In this document: positions 5,829 through 8,729 of the stretch, piece by piece
How the letters are laid out: every line of letters starts with the position of its first letter
How positions within the stretch are numbered: position 1 is the first letter of the stretch
From: Avisuccinivibrio_A sp964399665
GTDB lineage: Bacteria; Pseudomonadota; Gammaproteobacteria; Enterobacterales; Succinivibrionaceae
Reading direction: 5' to 3'
DNA length: 8,729 nucleotides
Assembly (NCBI GenBank): GCA_964399665.1
Contig: CAYNSI010000083.1
Location: forward strand, 1-8,729
The notes under the pieces: generated by a model
Told to the model about the DNA's origin: nothing
Database searches by the model: none
The model's input: the letters and a program-made list of their open reading frames with translations, nothing else
Translations under genes and position numbers: made by a program

Positions 5829-7670
5829 TTATTCCTTCTTTAAAGATAAAGAGAGTCTGTTATATTTTGAAGCGATCTCCGGCTCTTCATCAATTCTTTT
5901 TTGGATCCTCTTGATAGCTTCATGAACCGATGAATGATCCTTATTAAAAGCCCTGCCAATATCAGCAAGTGACAAAGTAGGAATAAGATCCCTTGCAAGA
6001 GCCATGGATACAGATCTTGCTAAGGAGACGGTCTTTTTCTTTTCAGCGGACTCCATTGAGGCAACCGTTACTTCAAACTCCCGGGAGACTCTTTCTTTGA
6101 TAGCATCAATCGTGCAGACCTGATTGGAGGCATTCAACAGGTTTGCCAGAATCTTCTTGGCATCATCCACAGTCAAGGGGGCATCATGGTTGAGCATGTG
6201 GGAATTTAGGGTCTTGATAGCCCCCTCAAGCTCCCTGATGTTTGAGCGCACGTTAACGGCAATATAGTTGATCACCTCATCAGACAGACTAATTTTCATC
6301 TCCTCGCACTTGCTTATCGTAATGGCAGTGCGGGTCTCAACCCCGGGAGTTACGACCTCACAGCAGACCCCGGATCCGAAACGGGTCGTAAGGCGTGCAT
6401 TAAATCCGTTTAAATTTCCGGGCGGAACGTCTGAGGCTAAAATAAGCTGCCTGTTGGGCTTATCAATAAACTCGGCAATAATGTCAAAGAAAGCATCCCG
6501 TGCCTTCGGACCCTTTATGAAGTTTTGAATATCATCAACAATAAAAACATCGTGCTCGGTGTAAAGATCCTGAAAATGCACCTGCTGATCATCAAAGGGA
6601 GACTTTTTGATGCTGGCCATAGACTCTACATAGTGGCGGATAAACTCTTCTGCTCTGGTGTAGATAATGGAAATATCCCTATTAAGCTGCATAATGCGAT
6701 TGGCTATGGCAAATAACAAATGTGTCTTGCCAAGACCCGAACCGCCGTAAATATACAAAGGATTGTAGTTTGAAGATCCTGGATTGGTGGCCACCGCAAT
6801 TGCCGTTGCAAACAAGGTCTTATTCTCAGGATCTATCACATAGTTTTCAAAAGTCTTATTGGGATTTATAGGACTGCGGCGTTTAAAATTTGGAAACATC
6901 CTCTCAATAGCCGCAAGTCTGGAATTTTTGGCCTGAGGCTGGGGAAACTGCTTTACTGGCTGGTGCTGATTAATAAACTCCCCGCCAAAACCTGAAGCCC
7001 CCTGACTGATTTGATGCTGCTGCAACTGAGCCAGGGAGGGAATCTGCCCCATTTGAGTATTAAGATAATCAAACTGTGAGGCAGTCCTGTTCATGGGAAA
7101 AGCGTTCTGGTGCTCCTGTGACAGAAGGCTGCCCTGAAACTGTCCGGCATTTACGTGAGCCGCTCCCTGCGCTCCAATACCAGATTGGACCATCATTCCC
7201 CGGGCAGTAAAACCTGAAACAGGATCTCTTATATCCTGATAATTGGGATTAAAGTTATCAGATCCCTGATAAACGGCTCCCGGCACAGGTCCTGAGTGCT
7301 GAAAGGCACCAGAATCCTGCAAAGATCCGCCATTGAAATACCCGGAAGAGACTGCCATTCCTGAATTGGGAAACAGGGCCCCGGAAGCTTGTCCTTGTAT
7401 TTGATTTTCAGGACTGGTTACCTGTACCTCCACCCCAAAGGAATACTGAGGATTGCCCAGAAGGCGCTCCAGCTCCCCGTAAAGCTTATTTGCATAGGAG
7501 ACAAAAAGCCCCCAAATGTAAGAACTATTGCAGGTAAAGACGATCTTCCGGCCTTCAATTTTGAGGATAACCTGATTTCTGAAGACTTCAAGATTATTGC
7601 GCTCTTCCTCATTGTCTGTAGTCTTCAGAACTTCAGAGATAGCGCTGTTCCAAAGCTCCGCGTAGTCCAT
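5829..7670 (-). CDS. dnaA: Chromosomal replication initiator protein DnaA
   Basis: DnaA is an AAA+ ATPase that binds the origin, melts it and recruits the helicase. From the ATG at 7670 it has 613 residues, against 467 in E. coli. Domain I covers about 1-85. Domain II (about 90-265) is a long low-complexity linker rich in Gly, Gln, Ser and Asn, several times the E. coli length. Domain III has the Walker A GGSGLGKTH (309-317), Walker B VFIVDDIQN (375-383), the arginine pair R426/R430 in ARLTTRFG, and the sensor II NIRELEG (477-483). Domain IV ends with a helix-turn-helix, DIGRAFNKDHSSVHEA (570-585), that departs from the usual GGRDHTTV. A GTG at 7703 would add 11 residues. I prefer 7670 because MDYAELWNSAISEVL aligns with the E. 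coli start. The Shine-Dalgarno is weak (GAGAG). First gene of the dnaA-dnaN-recF unit. Confidence 0.96.
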   Translation of the reverse strand: MDYAELWNSAISEVLKTTDNEEERNNLEVFRNQVILKIEGRKIVFTCNSSYIWGLFVSYANKLYGELERLLGNPQYSFGVEVQVTSPENQIQGQASGALFPNSGMAVSSGYFNGGSLQDSGAFQHSGPVPGAVYQGSDNFNPNYQDIRDPVSGFTARGMMVQSGIGAQGAAHVNAGQFQGSLLSQEHQNAFPMNRTASQFDYLNTQMGQIPSLAQLQQHQISQGASGFGGEFINQHQPVKQFPQPQAKNSRLAAIERMFPNFKRRSPINPNKTFENYVIDPENKTLFATAIAVATNPGSSNYNPLYIYGGSGLGKTHLLFAIANRIMQLNRDISIIYTRAEEFIRHYVESMASIKKSPFDDQQVHFQDLYTEHDVFIVDDIQNFIKGPKARDAFFDIIAEFIDKPNRQLILASDVPPGNLNGFNARLTTRFGSGVCCEVVTPGVETRTAITISKCEEMKISLSDEVINYIAVNVRSNIRELEGAIKTLNSHMLNHDAPLTVDDAKKILANLLNASNQVCTIDAIKERVSREFEVTVASMESAEKKKTVSLARSVSMALARDLIPTLSLADIGRAFNKDHSSVHEAIKRIQKRIDEEPEIASKYNRLSLSLKKE

Positions 7671-7738
7671 TGTGATTTTTAACTCTCTAAGAGATAGAAA
7701 CACTCTAAAATTATTGAATTATTGTTATATTGGTGCGT

Positions 7739-7765
7739 CGTCAGGTCAGGTTATCTGCCTTGACG
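7739..7765 (-). promoter_or_regulatory. Stem-loop at the 5' end of the dnaA leader
   Basis: On the minus strand CGTCAAGG (7765-7758) can pair with CCTGACG (7745-7739), with one bulged A and a 12 nt loop. With transcription starting near A7767 the stem would begin about 3 nt from the mRNA 5' end, where it could protect the message. Function is inferred. Confidence 0.35.
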
Positions 7766-7773
7766 ATGGGGTC

Positions 7774-7782
7774 ATAATAGCA
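7774..7782 (-). promoter_or_regulatory. Extended -10 promoter of dnaA
   Basis: On the minus strand TGCTATTAT (7782-7774) matches an extended -10, TGnTATAAT, with one mismatch. No good -35 exists at the usual distance; the spacer region is taken up by a palindrome (7782-7795). A start near A7767 gives a leader of about 97 nt before the ATG at 7670. Confidence 0.55.
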
Positions 7783-7795
7783 CAAATTAATTTGT
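7782..7795. promoter_or_regulatory. 14 bp perfect palindrome next to the dnaA -10 (operator candidate)
   Basis: ACAAATTAATTTGT is its own reverse complement and begins on the T of the extended -10 TG, filling the -13 to -27 region of the promoter. A dimeric regulator bound here would block or assist polymerase. It does not match a regulator consensus I know. AT-rich palindromes can occur by chance, but the placement is striking. Confidence 0.4.
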
Positions 7796-7805
7796 CTCAC
7801 CCCTC

Positions 7806-7814
7806 TTTTCCACA
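7806..7814 (+). promoter_or_regulatory. DnaA-box-like 9-mer
   Basis: TTTTCCACA matches TTATCCACA at 8 of 9 positions. It lies about 40 bp upstream of the predicted dnaA transcription start, so it could serve the origin or DnaA autoregulation. It is the only box of this quality upstream of dnaA. Confidence 0.45.
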
Positions 7815-7997
7815 GGAGACAACAAAACTTCCAACATAATAACCTATTGAAATAAAAACAATAATAATTTATAAGCTTCTATAACCCCCAAATCTTACAA
7901 GTCTTTTTCTCCCTTTTGTGGGTTTTCAAAAACGTGAGTTTTTTGGCAAAAAGGAAAAAGACATAGAATTTGCTCTTCCATCCTCGGCCTTTTTAAT

Positions 7998-8026
7998 GCT
8001 ATAAGCAAAAAATCGTTTATTTTCAA
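7998..8026 (-). promoter_or_regulatory. Possible distal promoter upstream of dnaA
   Basis: On the minus strand TTGAAA (8026-8021) lies 17 bp before TATAGC (8003-7998), which keeps only the first four bases of the -10 consensus. It would transcribe through the candidate origin into dnaA. Weak evidence in AT-rich DNA. Confidence 0.25.
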
Positions 8027-8060
8027 AAAAGTCTTTACAGCACTCTGCCCACAGCAAGGA

Positions 8061-8729
8061 TCAGTCCCCGGGAATTTGACCGTATCAATACGCCCTAATC
8101 TTCTATCCGGCTTGTGCCCCTAGTACAAGTCGTTGTTAAGCCAAAGAAAACAGCTTTAGTCAGCCCCGGAATACGCCCCGGACAGGCACTGTCAATAAAT
8201 AGTGGGGTTTGTCCAGGCCCAGGCAGGTATCTTAAGAGCCGGCATGGCCCCTGGTGATACAGGAAAAACAAAACAGGGATCTTTAGAGGATTTTCTGATG
8301 TAAACATTATGTTTTCTTCCAAAAATCTTTTTGAGGTTGTGTTGGTGCACAGCCTCAGTTCCGGATACTCCGTTCCTTATATTCATCAGTGCCTGATACA
8401 AGTTAGCACGCGCGCCCTGCTGCAGCCTGGCGTCATGGTTCTTTTAAGCGACTCTGTTGTTAGCACACAACGCTGGTGTTCAAGGTTGGAGCCAGGTTCG
8501 AACAGCTTTTTTAGAGGCATCACAGCCGATTTGAGAATTATCCCTAAGGTTTTAAACACCTTATCTTCCGTTCCCGTTTTTATCCTTCCTGCTCAAACAA
8601 CCTGTGATGTGAAAGCCCCCCAGGATGCTGTCCCGAATAACGCCAACAACATAAGATAAGGAAGAGATCACAACACCAAAAGGCCTGACAAAGGCTGCAG
8701 ACCCCGTCACAAATTCTTCTTAAAACAAG
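8061..8729. other. Gene-free stretch upstream of dnaA
   Basis: No recognisable protein or RNA gene is visible in these 669 bp. The longest open frame (8309-8659, plus strand, 116 residues) has no Shine-Dalgarno at a workable distance and no recognisable motif. Overlapping minus-strand frames are equally unconvincing. Small repeats include GCCCCGGA twice with a 12 bp period (8163-8170, 8175-8182). The region is visibly less AT-rich than 7801-8060. rpmH and rnpA, frequent neighbours of dnaA, are not here. Genes may begin beyond the right edge, or this may be decayed sequence. Confidence 0.5.

Larger units (their letters stand above)
7801..8060. other. oriC: Candidate chromosomal origin oriC
   Basis: This gene-free DNA lies directly upstream of dnaA, a common origin position. 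Positions 7835-7884 contain only 8 G or C in 50 bases (84% AT), suitable for a DNA-unwinding element. TTTTCCACA at 7806-7814 is one base from the consensus DnaA box. Repeated TATAAGC (7870-7876, 8000-8006), a TTATA/TATAA inverted repeat (7869-7884), and a CAAAAAC/GTTTTTTG hairpin (7927-7945) add structure. Against this, I see no cluster of classical TTATCCACA boxes; the altered DNA-binding domain of this DnaA could explain that. The gene-free left flank is an alternative location. Confidence 0.4.

Noticed and set aside
7140..7165. TTTACGTGAG inside dnaA as a third parS-like site
   Set aside because: Only about 7 of 16 positions match the parS consensus, and it lies within the coding linker.
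5829..7703. Longer dnaA starting at GTG 7703 (624 residues)
   Set aside because: The extra 11 residues do not match the family N-terminus, no ribosome site precedes the GTG, and the ATG at 7670 aligns with the E. coli start.
8495..8503. GGTTCGAAC, resembling a tRNA T-loop
   Set aside because: The flanking bases do not form a 5 bp T stem, and no acceptor, D or anticodon arms can be drawn upstream.
8309..8659. Plus-strand open frame of 116 codons right of dnaA
   Set aside because: The nearest purine-rich stretch is about 18 nt from the ATG, no motif or fold is recognisable, and overlapping frames on the other strand are equally open.

Overview
The window carries the replication-initiation cluster of a bacterial chromosome. 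dnaA, dnaN, recF and gyrB all lie on the minus strand and read leftward, in the order dnaA - dnaN - recF - gyrB. This order, a GyrB with the roughly 170-residue C-terminal insertion usual in Gram-negative bacteria, and recognisable E. coli-type DnaN and RecF point to a gammaproteobacterium. The unusually long Gln/Gly-rich linker in DnaA and the divergence of DnaA and DnaN from E. coli suggest a lineage well away from the enterics. Succinivibrionaceae or a relative is a guess from composition and divergence only.

Layout from left to right. Positions 1-809 hold no recognisable gene. They do hold two near-perfect 22-24 bp palindromes (569-590 and 732-755) whose cores resemble the ParB-binding site parS. 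gyrB spans 810-3239. A 344 bp gap (3240-3583) holds a strong sigma70-type promoter for gyrB, a leader of about 175 nt with alternative hairpins, and a compound inverted repeat behind recF. recF (3584-4663), dnaN (4678-5817) and dnaA (5829-7670) are packed with gaps of 14 and 11 bp and look like one operon. Upstream of dnaA are an extended -10 promoter, a 14 bp perfect palindrome beside it, a DnaA-box-like 9-mer and a very AT-rich tract, which together are the best candidate for oriC (about 7801-8060). Positions 8061-8729 show no convincing gene. The rpmH gene that often lies divergently upstream of dnaA is not in the window.

How the parts work together. DnaA opens the origin, DnaN is the replicative sliding clamp, RecF helps restore stalled or gapped forks, and GyrB with GyrA (not here) removes positive supercoils ahead of the fork. 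The parS-like sites would be where ParB loads to segregate the newly copied origin region. The most notable points are the parS-like pair, the altered DNA-recognition residues of DnaA domain IV together with a lack of classical DnaA boxes, the loss of the clamp's canonical C-terminal motif, and the palindrome in the dnaA promoter. No previously undescribed multi-gene system is evident.
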